DNA from: Panicum virgatum
Lineage: Eukaryota > Streptophyta > Magnoliopsida > Poales > Poaceae
Direction of reading: 5' to 3'
Assembly (NCBI RefSeq): GCF_016808335.1
Contig: NC_053136.1
Location: 3,516,531-3,580,530, forward strand
Length of the DNA stretch: 64,000 nt
In this document: positions 11,201 to 22,625 of the stretch, piece by piece
How the letters are laid out: every line of letters starts with the position of its first letter
How positions within the stretch are numbered: position 1 is the stretch's first letter
Program-made: the position numbers and the translations under genes
The notes under the pieces: model-generated
Seen by the model: the letters and a program-made list of their open reading frames with translations, nothing else
The model's database searches: none
What the model was told of the DNA's origin: nothing

Positions 11201-14200
11201 TGTACCTGTGTATTCTTAATGTAGTCATGTGCTAGTTTAAGGGTGGGACCAAACTCTTCAATAAGGTTGGTAGCCACAATGGCTTGAACTGTGAAAGCTG
11301 TATCCCAAAGCTGGCTGCCATTATAACCCTACAGTGGAAAGATTCGACTAGATTGAAGATGCCAAAACAATTTGCCAATCCCATTAAGAGACAGTAAAGT
11401 ATTTTATGTTGACAAGTTTGCTACTGCGGTAGCTACCTAATGGAAAGTTAATGAGGTAAAAGGAAATGGGCCACAAAACAAGAAATAATCACCTGCATCT
11501 TCATGCCATCTTCAGCAAGCCACAAGTAATCATAGACTCGCGGAATGTGGAGCTTGAATGCCTCTGAGTTTGGATCTTCAATCCAGCAAGCAAGCATATT
11601 TAATACCTGCATACGAATATACGATTTCTTGCAGCGATCAGTTGACCAACAACCAACATCAAGAAATAATCAAGAAATGTTATACTAATCCAATAATCAA
11701 GGTATACACTTCTGATAAACATTTCATAACCTACAAGCACATCATCAAATTTGCAGAAGGGAATTAAGTCAATATGCTCATGGCTGAGGAATCCAACTCA
11801 TACATCAAGGCACTAACAGGAGGATTCTGAGTTTGTTAACATTACAAAAATGTTGGACATGAAAGAGAAAGAAAAGAAGTTCCACAATATGAAATTTAAT
11901 GATTATTCAAGTAGTATTTTATTTGGCATAATCCTATGCTGTTCCAAAGGACTGTAGATTGCATGTACTGGATACTATTAGCAACATCACAAGTACTAGG
12001 CATAGAATACATGTTTCATCAAATACATGCTATAGCTCACAAGAAGTAATCATAGTGCGCGCGGTGGAAAACTGGCAATATTTAACAGAAAACTGAGGTT
12101 GGAATATTTTAAGTTCTCATAGACGGTTCAGGTGAAAGTAATGTGGGGAAGATGATACGGGAAGGCTTCATCACTGTAATGCAAGCACAAGCTGAAAGTT
12201 AGAGGAAGCACTGAAATCGCAAGTGCCTCAGCTTTTCTTTCTAATTGGAGAGCAAAAAAAAAATTATACTAAAGTTGCCAGCACATTGGCTTGTGATGCA
12301 ACAAAGTTCTTCTGATGCTTGCAGTAAGAATAGGACAAGAAGACACCACTTTCTTTTGTAAAGGTTCAACAATCAATCAATCATAGTACTCAATTTACCT
12401 TGTTTACAGGACCAATGCAAATGTACCGAGTGTTCTCATCTTCATAGTGGACGTGCTCCGTGACAGTTTCCAGAGCTTTCTCTCTCAATTTGCTCCCAGG
12501 CCAATTCAACATAACTGGTTCAACAAATTTATGGAGCGTAGCCCATAAGACATCTTGAACGAATGGGTGCGGATAGTACAGATCTTCCTGCAGCACAAGG
12601 ATATAAAAACTCTTTCAGACAGAACAATCAAGATCCCAAATGGACTTCTCACAGACAAAGGAAGATAAACATGAAAGTCCATATAAGCTTCCGTAAGTAA
12701 GCAACTTTTCAAATAACACATCATTTGCCAATCAATCAAATAGCACATCACTTGCCAATTAATGATTGCTATGGACAAAAGGGACTTCAACACAAATTTA
12801 TGTGGAACTGTGAAAGATGGATCCTAAACTTACTGGCCCATCGGCGCTGATAAGTCGTTCTCCCTCCATTTGAAATTATAAGGCTTATTTTGTTTTGTTA
12901 GGCCTTTGACCAAAAACTCTAGTAATTCCTAATTTTTTGACACAAAATTGATATCACTAGATTTGTATTAAAAAAACTTATGATTATGCTGTTGTACCAT
13001 AGAAACTAAATATTAGTATAGTAATATTGGTCAAAGCCTTGTCCGAATGAAATCAAATATGCCTTGTAAAAGAGTGGAGGGAGTAACACATGGTCTCACA
13101 GTTTACAAATAACTGTCAAGTTTGGTTTTACTACTCAAGTAAACAGAGGGGCTAGGGAGTATTTTCTCCAGCAAGAATTGCAGAATAGTCTTCCAATTAT
13201 GAGAATACATGGAAAGAAATCTCTTTTGAGAGATAAAAATAAATCTCTTTAAGCTTCTTGACAGCTTATATATTTAATGCTGAGTTATGAGTACAAATCA
13301 AAGCCACAGTCTGCCAGAGAGATTGCTGATAAAGTATTATTTAGCACTTGCATGGCTACCACGAGGTTTTGTCAGCGGCAAAACATACTCTTCTGGCAGT
13401 GGGATTTCCAAAAAAAGGAATAAGGACAACCTTGACCTCACAAGATCAACTTGGGGACTAGTAGATAACTTCATGGCACCTCATGCAATGAACTTGTGCC
13501 ACAATTTGGCCCATATTGATCGATTCCTATAAGAAAGGTTAAGCATAAATTTAACAAACCTTAGCACATTGATTGCGGGCCTTGTCCCAATCAATCTCGC
13601 TGTAAGGGTCTTTGAAGAGTTCCTTTCTTAATTCCAACACAAGTGGCGTGATTCGGCCGACAAACCTCTTCCCGTAAATGTAACACATTGGCAAATACAC
13701 CATTCGGCAATGACACCACATCCTCCCTGCGAGACATAGTAATCCATCATAGAGAATCAGCAAGAGACAACGTAACAACCAAAAATAGACAACTGTTCAG
13801 AATGCGGCAAGCAAAGTAATTCAACCAATTAAAAATGAAAACAGATTGATTTATTACAAATGAAAAGAATTATGATATAAGATTGGTGGTGATCGTAATA
13901 TTCAATTGTGGTCAAATAATTTTTTGTGAAATTTTTCAGCACATACTGTGCAGTGTATACAACCTTTTGGATTGAAATACCCCTGGACTCCAGCAAGCAG
14001 TATCAACTACCTCTGATAGAATGTACACATATACACCTATAAAACACTGGAGTTATGTACATGTATAAAAAGAAAGCAGACCTGGATGAAATGGCAGGAT
14101 ATATGGTAGCAGCCATACTTCTGGTGGCACAGGGTTGTTACCAGACCATTCGAACACACCAATTACCTTAAATAAGCCAGGGAATTAGAAGGAATTATAC

Positions 14201-16300
14201 GGATCCAAGAAGATGGAGGCAGCTCATAAATAAATAAATAAGAGCAAATATCCTACCGAGAGCCAAAACTTTCCCCATGATGTTATAAATGTTGCTCCAC
14301 CATGGTCTAAAATCCAGTTTCGACCTTTCTCCATGGCTCCATCTCCACTATCCGGTCCCTCTCCAAGCAATCTCAAAATAACATACGTCAGTGCTGAGCC
14401 GAACATGGTGCTTGGACCCTCTATATGCAAGCCCCAGCCGCCATCTTCATTCTACACTTGCATTGGCAAAAATTAGATTACTTTTAGCCACCACAGGGTT
14501 GCCAGAATTAGAAATGAATCCTTGCCTGATGATTATAAAGATATCGGCGGATCTCTTTCTGGTGTTCTGATGACATGACAGTGTTTAGTGCTCCAGTCAC
14601 ATACAATGTAATGATCTGGGTGAAGGATAAAACACAATTAGTAGCTTTCATACAGACCAAGAAACATGAAACATATTTTTCCTTATAATCTAAAATGAGA
14701 TGTTTGCCAGTTCCTATTTTAGGAGGTAACCAAATTGGCAATCGCATTCAGTCTTAAAAGAAATTGGTGATCACATAGAAATAGAGACATAGCAAGTGAG
14801 AAAGAAGAATAGATCAACTTGCTCGTAACCACATGGCAAGATTAAATGCATTTTATTTGTAGAAACGCATATCCGAGTGAAGTAAGAAATTTCAACATAT
14901 TGTGGTAGAGTTCAAGGAAGTACCAAGCCTGGCATAAGGAACATAGGGCCACCATAGTCCCCAGGCCAGTGTCCATCATGTGCCTGGAGAGTAGAAAAAC
15001 GGCTGATTGCCCTTTTCAAAGTAGTTGCTACGGCTTCCTCCGTAACATCTTCATGCTCGTCCAGTTTGATTGCTGGAAGGTCCAGGTTAAGAGGATTTTC
15101 TTTAGCGAACTGCAGTATGCAAAAGAGAAGAAATGTTTCAAATTTACAGGGAAGTGGAGCACTGGAACAGGGACTGCATAAGAGAACATCATTTTAAAAT
15201 TACAGAAAAATGAGGGAGAGTGAATCAATTAATTAACAAAAAAATGCTCCATGTCAACCCTTTCACATAGTACTAATATTTTCACGGAGACACTGGAAAA
15301 AGGTTACTGCAGTAAAGAGATCAAACAAAGCTGATACTGTAGTAGGTAACATTTGATTGCAGTGTGTAAAATAGAACAAATGTTATAAGTCCACAGGGAA
15401 GTGGAACAAAGCAGAGACATCAGAAGAAAACATGTCTTTTATGTTTACAGGGAACACTGAACACAGACATGAATTACATAATTCAAAACTCTCAGCACTC
15501 CATTTCTAGTCATTTTGCATGGTACAGGGAATATTACCAAGGGTAGTGAAAGGGTACTGTAAGTAAAAGAAACAAATTCGAGCAAGGCGTAGCTGATTTT
15601 ACTGTGATGTGTGACGTTACATCCGGTTGCAAATTGCAAACTGAACAACGCCACACATTTAAAAGGTACCGACTGTATAATATAAAGTTAATAGCTAAAA
15701 GGAGCACATCCCCGGACTGAGACAGGACGAAGGCTGTGATACCGCTCTGCAACTGCAACCAGCGAGAGCCCGTCCTGGCTCACACACCGCGCATTAAAAT
15801 CATCGAGAATCCCAAGACCACAAGTTTCGTTTCATCCGCCCCGCATTGAAAGCTAGCGGATGTTGAGGGATACGTCCCGTCCCGTCGACCCCACGAGAAT
15901 CTGCCAAGTAGTAGGAGTACATCCGTAACGCCATCCCCGCCGCCTTTTCTAGTCGAACGCGCGGCGGAGCCCGACCACGCCACGACACCGCTCGCCCGAT
16001 TGGCCGATCGAGACGGCGACATGCACGCCCAGCCGCAGCCGCGCGAGCGCGGAGGCGGCCCCATCGACGGCAGGCATTGCTAGTGGTAGCGGACCATCGG
16101 CTACGCACCTGGAGGCGCATGAGGAGGTCGGCGCTGTGCTTGAGGTCGTGCTTCCGCTCGACGAAGGCCCGGCGCGCGGCGTCGACGGCGGGGTCGGGCT
16201 CGGCGGCGGCGTCGAACTCCCAGACCTGGCGGCCGACGTGGCCGTTCTTCGTGCGCAGCCAGGGGTCCCCGCCCCCCTCCGCGATCTTCAGCCGCCACAT
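8245..16300 (-). CDS. CAS1: Oxidosqualene cyclase, cycloartenol synthase type (OSC1), 18 exons
   Basis: Cyclises 2,3-oxidosqualene to a sterol or triterpene skeleton at the ER membrane. Exons (minus): 16300-16109, 15109-14924, 14615-14526, 14451-14257, 14166-14082, 13726-13560, 12587-12399, 11606-11493, 11328-11206, 11124-11002, 10737-10639, 10345-10289, 10046-10000, 9922-9779, 9687-9510, 8922-8842, 8758-8675, 8364-8245. All phases join to 757 aa, the usual plant length, starting [10 protein letters not shown]. Catalytic DCTAE is at 481-485, MWCHCR at 252-257, and several QW motifs are present (e.g. DGHW, DGGW, SGGW). Tyr408, His475 and Ile479 correspond to the Arabidopsis CAS1 Tyr410/His477/Ile481 triad that favours cycloartenol. 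Intron 3 has a GC donor. The triad supports cycloartenol, but product is inferred, not shown. Confidence 0.95.
9273..9467 (-). mobile_element. 5'-truncated RTE-type LINE end in OSC1 intron 15, with 16-bp target duplication
   Basis: The insert (9289-9451) carries a (CAA)n tail at its left side and AGCAAGTTGGGGTAGGCTAG, the common 3' end of plant RTE-like LINEs in reverse orientation. It is flanked by ATACTGGTAATGGTTA at 9273-9288 and 9452-9467. Related sequence lies in OSC2 intron 6 (about 51790-52281). Confidence 0.8.
12860..13083. mobile_element. Stowaway-like MITE in OSC1 intron 6
   Basis: Begins CTCCCTCC and ends GGAGGGAG, the Tc1/mariner-derived Stowaway terminus, 224 bp, AT-rich. Right flank is TA; the left flank is TT, so one target-site copy has mutated. 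Confidence 0.8.
14457..14525 (-). other. GC-AG intron 3 of OSC1
   Basis: Exon 3 ends CAG followed by GCAAGG, a strong GC-type donor, and the next exon begins after a normal AG with NEDGGWG. The same intron in OSC2 also uses GC (after 54339), so the GC donor predates their divergence. Interval is approximate at the acceptor side (exon 4 starts at 14451). Confidence 0.8.
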
Positions 16301-16640
16301 CTCCTCCTCCCCCGCGCAATGCAGCAGCGCCGGCGGCGAAGGGGCGGCGCGAGATCCCGATCCGCGGCCCTCCTTCCCCGCTGGGGGCGCGGCTGCCCGG
16401 CTCGTGACGGCGAGGGGACAGGCTGGCCGGAGCAGAGCAGTGGAGGGGGGAGGCAGGGTTTGGTTTGGAATTCGGGTGGGGGTGGGTGGGGCTGCCGTTT
16501 TGTTGTTTGGATCCGCCGCGGCCCGTGCGGCGTGGCGGATCGTGGTGGGTGGGCCTGCCGGACGTGGGGGGTGCTCGTGGCGGGGCCCACGTAGCACGGG
16601 ACCCTTTCCGAGGGCTGGCCCACGTCGCCGTGCGGCTCCG
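16301..16640 (-). promoter_or_regulatory. OSC1 5'UTR and GC-rich proximal promoter
   Basis: GC-rich DNA directly upstream of the OSC1 ATG, without an obvious TATA box. Two copies of GGCCCACGT (16584-16592, 16617-16625; ACGTGGGCC on the coding strand) combine an ACGT core with a GGCCCA site-II-like element, common in plant housekeeping promoters. Transcription start is not determinable here. Confidence 0.45.
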
Positions 16641-16644
16641 TTTG

Positions 16645-16910
16645 AAGTAGCACAAATAGTAAAAAATTTTGACTAATAATTAGAGGTACTAAATAAAAGC
16701 AATTTACAAAACTAACTCTACAACCTTGCGCTATTTTCGCGAGATAAACCTAATGAGACATTTGACGCACGATGAGATGATGGTTACTGTAACATTACTG
16801 TAGCAAATCATCGATTAATTACTGTCATTAGATTTATAGTGAAAAGTTACACCCATCCGTGAAAAAAATTTACAAATAAACTTTGTTCAGTACTTCATGT
16901 AAGAAAAGAA
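16645..16910. mobile_element. MITE-like remnant upstream of OSC1
   Basis: Contains the repetitive grass motif CGCGAGATAAACCTAATGAG, then TTACTGTAACATTACTGTAGC and AATCATCGATTAATTACTGTCA, followed by AAAGTTACACCCATCCGTGA. I recall this as a very common grass MITE family, but the terminal repeats and superfamily are not resolved here. Confidence 0.5.
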
Positions 16911-17091
16911 TCTCACATACATTATGTGCTTGCTACACGTGCTACGCAAACTAGGGCCCATTTCGCCGTCGCATGCATTCCGGGCATCCACTGGAACTCT
17001 CCCGTCCCGTCCACTCGAGCGAGCGAGAGATTGATGCCGCCACGCTCAAAATAATAGGCGATCTGTCACGTCAAATCTCAATTCTCAATTA

Positions 17092-17346
17092 CTCCCTCCA
17101 TAAAAAAAAATATAAATCTCATTTCTCGAGGAGTCAAACTATTTTAATTTTGATCAAATGTATTCAAAAAATTACTAACATTTGTGTCTCCGTATTAATG
17201 TAGTATAGAAATATATTACATAATTAATCTAAAGATACTTATGCTGTAACACAAATATTAATATTATTTTGTACAAATCCGGTCAAACTTGAAATTTTTT
17301 GACTCCTCGAGAAACGAGATTTACATTCTTTTAGGGACGGAGGGAG
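17092..17346. mobile_element. Stowaway-like MITE with TA target duplication
   Basis: 255 bp with long terminal inverted repeats: CTCCCTCC ... TCTCGAGGAGTCAAA on the left and its inverse with GGACGGAGGGAG on the right. TA flanks both ends (17090-17091, 17347-17348). Confidence 0.9.
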
Positions 17347-17348
17347 TA

Positions 17349-19069
17349 GTGTGGACAAGCTACCCGCTACAAATATACTCCTTATACGTAGGGTATTTTG
17401 TTTATTATAACGCAAACTATTCTAAGTTTAGGAAAGAGTGAAATATTATTAATATCAAATAAGAATAATTAGATTTTTCATAATTTACTTATTCGATGTG
17501 TTAGATGCTAATATTCTTCTCTACAAATTTGATTAAATTTATAATAATTTTACTTAGGACAAAGCAAAAGGTCTTTTACTCGGCAAAAAAGGCAAAATAT
17601 CTTTACATTTTAAGATGAAGGGAATATTTCTTTTTAGATAAAGGGAAATTCATGTCTTGAACATTCATAAGTGAATGCCTACGGCCTAGGGTGAAGGGAA
17701 TAAATTTAATAATCAGTTTATCGTTATAATTGTTGTCTTTTGTTCTAACTTGACATGTGGTCAGAATTGGATCATAGCCACGTGTGAGAATATGAATAGC
17801 ATGGTCTTTCAAAAAAAAGAAAGAATATGAATAGCATGGATAGCGGGAAAAGGTGATGAGTGGATCTAGCAAATTATGTGGTCGCTTGATTTATTTTACA
17901 TGCTCCATGCCACCGTATTTTGAAACCTCGGGTTTAAGAAAGAGGGTAACATGGTTGCAAATCTCTTGCATGTAGATATAATCTTAAATTACATTTATTT
18001 AAGTGGTTTGTTTACATCCACATGCGATCTACTACTCCATATAGTATTTGTTGTCTTTGCTAGCAAATTCTCTATTGCTCTCTTAAAAATGGGAAGAATG
18101 GGTAACCTGTATAGCTGTATAGGTTGCAGACCTTCCTATAGACTCTTGACGTAAGGAACATGGAGACTTAAGTGGAGAAATGTATAGTAGCCATCAAGGG
18201 ACGTACAAAGAGGAGGTATTATTGGAAGGAAGGTACTAACAGGCACAGTTACTGAGCAGCACAACACCAACGGGCACATCACACATCAGCCTGAAGATGT
18301 GTGTGCTTTTTTATATACATATAATAATTCAGCCTGAAGATGTTTGGTCTGACACCTTAACGTTTCACGTTTGGCCCATCCTTAGGAACGGGTCGAGAGA
18401 GTTTTTTTTTATCAGGAATAGGTCGAGAGTTGGATCATATCTTGAAGCTTGTGAATGTTCCCATGGCACAAAACTTAACACTCGAGAAAAAAAATGAAGT
18501 GTGTATATAGTACTCGAATGCTAATGGCGCAATGGACACATATTTTTTAACGAACAGTATGGACACGTATAATTCTTGCAAACTGATAGGGTATGTGGTA
18601 CAAAGACATGAATGTACTGCCAAAGACATGAAGTGAACTCTGAACTGAAGGACACGTCACGAAGGACACGGGCTGAAATTAAAGCTAATGACACGGATAT
18701 GCTACTTGATTCCTCCCATCTCATGTTCTTCTCTAATCTGTCAATACACTGGTGACGCAACAGTCCAACTTGCCCCTATTACTATATTCTTGGCAGGAGA
18801 TTATTGGTAGTAGGTACAGCAAACTACAAAAAAAAAAGATCCCACGTATCACCATTCATATGTACTTAATATATTGCAGTATTTGAGATACGCGAAAAAG
18901 CGAATCCCAGGATGCGTGCCTTTTGGAAGATTCACGTGTTTGCTAAGAAAAAAAATCATAAGCCATGTAAAACACTCATGTTTTTCTTTAAATCGCCAGT
19001 TATCTCGTATGGCACAGTGATGACGAAAGATGGTATCGGTTCATCATTGTAACTCCACGTACCAAAGCT
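17349..19069. other. Intergenic, no recognisable feature
   Basis: AT-rich sequence with short microsatellite-like runs. No open frame over 80 codons with recognisable content and no transposon terminus I could support. Confidence 0.5.
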
Positions 19070-19275
19070 CCTGTAGTCTAGTTGGTCAGAGGAGGTATGG
19101 TCGTCCCTCACGAGGTCGCGAGTTCGAATCCCAGTTGGGACGAATTTCCGCCCGTGGGTAAAAAAATTCCCTCGCTATGCTCGCCGTAAGGCTTGGCCCT
19201 CACGGGCATGGGCCAGAGTTCGGGGATTTTTCTGCGGCCGGGAGAAACCGTGTTGCTTCCTCTTAATGAAAAACA
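19070..19275 (+). mobile_element. tRNA-derived SINE
   Basis: Shows a pol III A box TAGTCTAGTTGG (19074-19085) and B box GAGTTCGAATCCC (about 19120-19132), then a non-tRNA body. The tRNA-like part lacks a proper acceptor stem, so it is not a tRNA gene. Ends are approximate. Confidence 0.6.
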
Positions 19276-19312
19276 GTGGCTTCCGTTCACATTGTGCGAA
19301 AATGATGTGTAT

Positions 19313-19708
19313 AATTTGTGTGCCACAAAATTTACTCGGAATTTGAGTTTGATTGCGATATCACACAGCGCGCGTCAATGTCATAAGAGAAGTGCAGAAA
19401 AGCCACGGTGAAAAAACCTCATAGTTCATATTTGAGAAATATCCAAATGATTTCTGATAAATTCACTTGCACGCAGTGGCCGTTCTGCATATACTTGTGG
19501 TGCTTAAAACAATTTGTGTGCCACAAAATTTACTCGGAATTTGAGTTTGATTGCGATATCACACAGCGCGCGTCAATGTCATAAGAGAAGTGCAGAAAAG
19601 CCACGGTGAAAAAACCTCATAGTTCATATTTGAGAAATATCCAAATGATTTCTGATAAATTCACTTGCACGCAGTGGCCGTTCTGCATATACTTGTGGTG
19701 CTTAAAAC
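19313..19708. repeat. 198-bp exact tandem duplication
   Basis: 19313-19510 is repeated at 19511-19708, apparently identical, starting AATTTGTGTGCCAC and ending TGGTGCTTAAAAC. No coding content is seen. Identity suggests a very recent duplication or an assembly artefact. Confidence 0.9.
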
Positions 19709-20832
19709 GTAATTTCTCCATGAGAAACTAATGAAGCTTCTACAAAAAAATTTTAAAAAAAATCCCTGGAAATTCAGTGTCCCTCAACTTGGGGTCGAAT
19801 GAAATGCTGTGGGGAAACCTGGACATGCATGGCCATCAGCAACAGCAGAGAAATGTCGCTGTCGAGAGCTCCTCGTGGAAAATGCTGCGATTAATGGAAG
19901 AGAAGCTCCAACCGTCCAGAAATCGATCGATGCGTGGTCCATTATTACTGGTACAGACAGGTTGCTTCCTCGTGCTCTCCTGTAGAACCCACGCGCTGAC
20001 GCTGATGTCTCCGGAGTCGTAGATCGCAAGAGAGAATTGACGGCAGCGTCGAGAAATTTCTACACGCGGTTTCTTATTCGGGCAGGTTCACGACAGCTGC
20101 TGCTGATGATGATACGTGTGGTGCAGTAGATCTTTTGTGGATCGTTCGGAGGCCAGCACGACGGCCAGATAGATCTTCGGAGTGTTCCGTTTGACCCCTG
20201 CACGCGGGAGTTCAGAGAGGTACATTCACCCGACTGACGAAAAAATGAGCGTCGTCGTTGTCTCCTGGGTGGAAAGGCGGCGGAGCGCCTCCGCCTCCAG
20301 GGCGGATGGGCGGCGGTGCGCCTCCGTCCCCGTGACGACGGACGGCCATTGGACGCCGTGTGGTGGTGACGATCTCCGGGAGCGTGCGTCCTCGCCGCGT
20401 CAGGTTCGTTCATCTTCTTCCTTTGACCAGGTTCGGCGGGTAGGGTTGAATCAAAAGGGGCGATCGCGACTGAGCGCTCAAGCTGCATCTGAGCCAGCCC
20501 GTCGGCAATCAGCATGGAAGGAGGAATTAGAGAAGCTTCACCTAGCCGCAGAGATCAAATGTAATCTGTTCTCAACGCATCAGACTGGGTCTGTCTCTGC
20601 GGATTTGGGTCATCCTGCTGAGAATCCAGAAGTGGAATTGAGCGCGCAGGGCGAAGGAGATTCGAAAGTGGTTGGGCCGCAGGAAAAGGTTGGGCTGCCT
20701 TTTGGGCGCAGAGTGGAAAACCTTTTTTTCCCATTCATGGCGACAAGAGCCCACTTCCAGATGGGTTTGGATTCGGAAGCCCGGGGTGATGGGCTGTGAG
20801 GAATTCCCCGCTCGATTTGATGAAGTACGCTT

Positions 20833-22128
20833 ATGGGGTCGCGTGCCCGTCGGGTTGTTAGGGTTCCTCCACCGCCGCCGCTTCCTCGTTCGTTTGTGAG
20901 TGTTGTGCGTGAGGGTGAGATGAGGCAAGCTTCGCCTAGGCAGAGATGGGAGGAACAAGGACCTTCCAAGCGCAGAATCGAAGAAGACAGGAGGGGTGGG
21001 GAATTTGGTCGAGGGTTTAGTTCAGCTGATGGGGATCGAAGGGAAGGGAGGTTTGATGCGGATTATCCCAGAGACCAAGTTCTTCGTGACAGGCTGGTTG
21101 AGGAGCGGAATTTCCAGAGAGAGGATTGGGAACGCAGAGCACCCAACAACAGAGAGGCCAACTACAACCAAAGTTTCGATGAGTTCAGAACCAGTGATTC
21201 AGAGAAACTCTTTAGGAATGGGGATCGGATAGGAGTGGGAATGCAACGAAATGCTCGCATCCCTACAATCCATGATAGACTTGGAGATGGGGGATCCAGA
21301 AACGGAGCTGATGAAGGGAGGGACAGGGGATTTGCTCAGAATAGCCGCGGTGTCCCTCGACCCAAGGATTTTGGCACTTGCAGGTGGTGTGGCCAGGAGG
21401 GGCATCATCAGGCGACCTGGACCAATGATCCACTATGTTTCCGCTGTAAAAAGTCTGGTCACATCGCAACCCAATGTCCCCAACACCTGGGATGCAAAAT
21501 GAGGATGTTTGGATTTGGTGCTCCCGGCCATGGCTTCTATAGTTTGCAACTTCCTGAGATGAAGGAGCCAAAGCCTGAAGAAAATCTGGGAGCCATACAA
21601 ATTGTGAGTGGGAAGGCTTCAGTGGATTGGGTGGAAGAGGAGCTGAAACATCTTATTGACAACAAGTGGGATTGGAAAGTGAGACAAATATCTGATAGAG
21701 AGTTTCTTGCAGTCTTTCCCAACAAAACGATGCTTGGTGCTTTCTCCAAATCAAACGATATTAAACTGGCCCTTCACAATATCTTTGCAAAGGTTTCTAG
21801 GTCCAACCTAGACTCCGAGGCTTCCTCAGTTCTCCAAACTGGATGGGTTAAGATCTACAACATTCCACCTGCTGCCAGGAATGAAGAAGCTGTCAAACAA
21901 ATAACAGAACTAGCAGGAGAAGTGGTAGTGGTTGATGAATTGTCACTGATCAGAGATGGCCCGGTGAGAGTGAAGCTTAATGGCAGAGAAATTCATAAAC
22001 TGCGAGGTTACATTGAAGTTTTCTTTGGCAAGATAGGCCGAGAGCTCAGGTTTGTAGCTGAAGGTGGCTCTAGGGGACTGTCTGGGGGAGATCAACCCCC
22101 TCCAAAAAAAACCAGATGTGGATTCTGA
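20833..22128 (+). pseudogene. LINE ORF1 protein (zinc knuckle, DUF4283), N-terminal part
   Basis: 431 codons. Arg-rich N-terminus, then two knuckle-like motifs around residues 183-215 (CRWCGQEGHHQATW, partly degenerate, and CFRCKKSGHIATQC), then a DUF4283-like RNA-binding domain containing FYSLQLPEMKEP and WVKIYNIPPAARNE. The protein binds LINE RNA in active relatives. The frame ends early because of an indel in the C6/A8 homopolymer near 22100; the acidic continuation (DSDEEEDD...) is in the next frame (22064-22625). Confidence 0.85.
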
Positions 22129-22625
22129 TGAAGAGGAGGATGACTTAGGAACAGACAATGATCTGGAACTTGAAAAAATGAGAAAGAAGTTTGAAAGAGA
22201 CAATCACAAAGAGTCTGAAGTGGCTGGAAAGTCTAATTCTGCCCCAACTAAACAGAGGGATCAGGATATTCCCACCAACTCAGTGATGGCAATGCCCACA
22301 GGAAGCATTAAACAGGGGGGAGAGGGAGAAAATTCTTCAAAGCTAAGCTGGAGTTCTTTTGTGCATGATAATAACTTAAGGGAATCTGTCACAGAACCAA
22401 CAGTGCTGAAAGAGGAGGTGGGCTTAGCTGAGGCTGTGGTGGAAATACTTTCCATTAGTCAAGACCCATGTGAAGGCGATGTGATATCCTCCCAAGAACC
22501 TGATTTGCCTGGTCATGTGATGGTTCCCAATGCTGCTCCAAACACTATGCAGGGAGATTTAAACACCATGACAGTGGACAAGACTGCTGATACAAGGGAC
22601 TCTGAACAAAACTCTGCAAGGATGG

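Noticed and set aside
19074..19140. Possible tRNA gene
   Set aside because: A and B boxes are present but no complete cloverleaf or acceptor stem; best explained as a SINE head.
20182..20799. 205-codon frame before LINE ORF1
   Set aside because: Lies in the LINE 5'UTR, with compositionally biased sequence and no known domain. A short extra ORF cannot be excluded.
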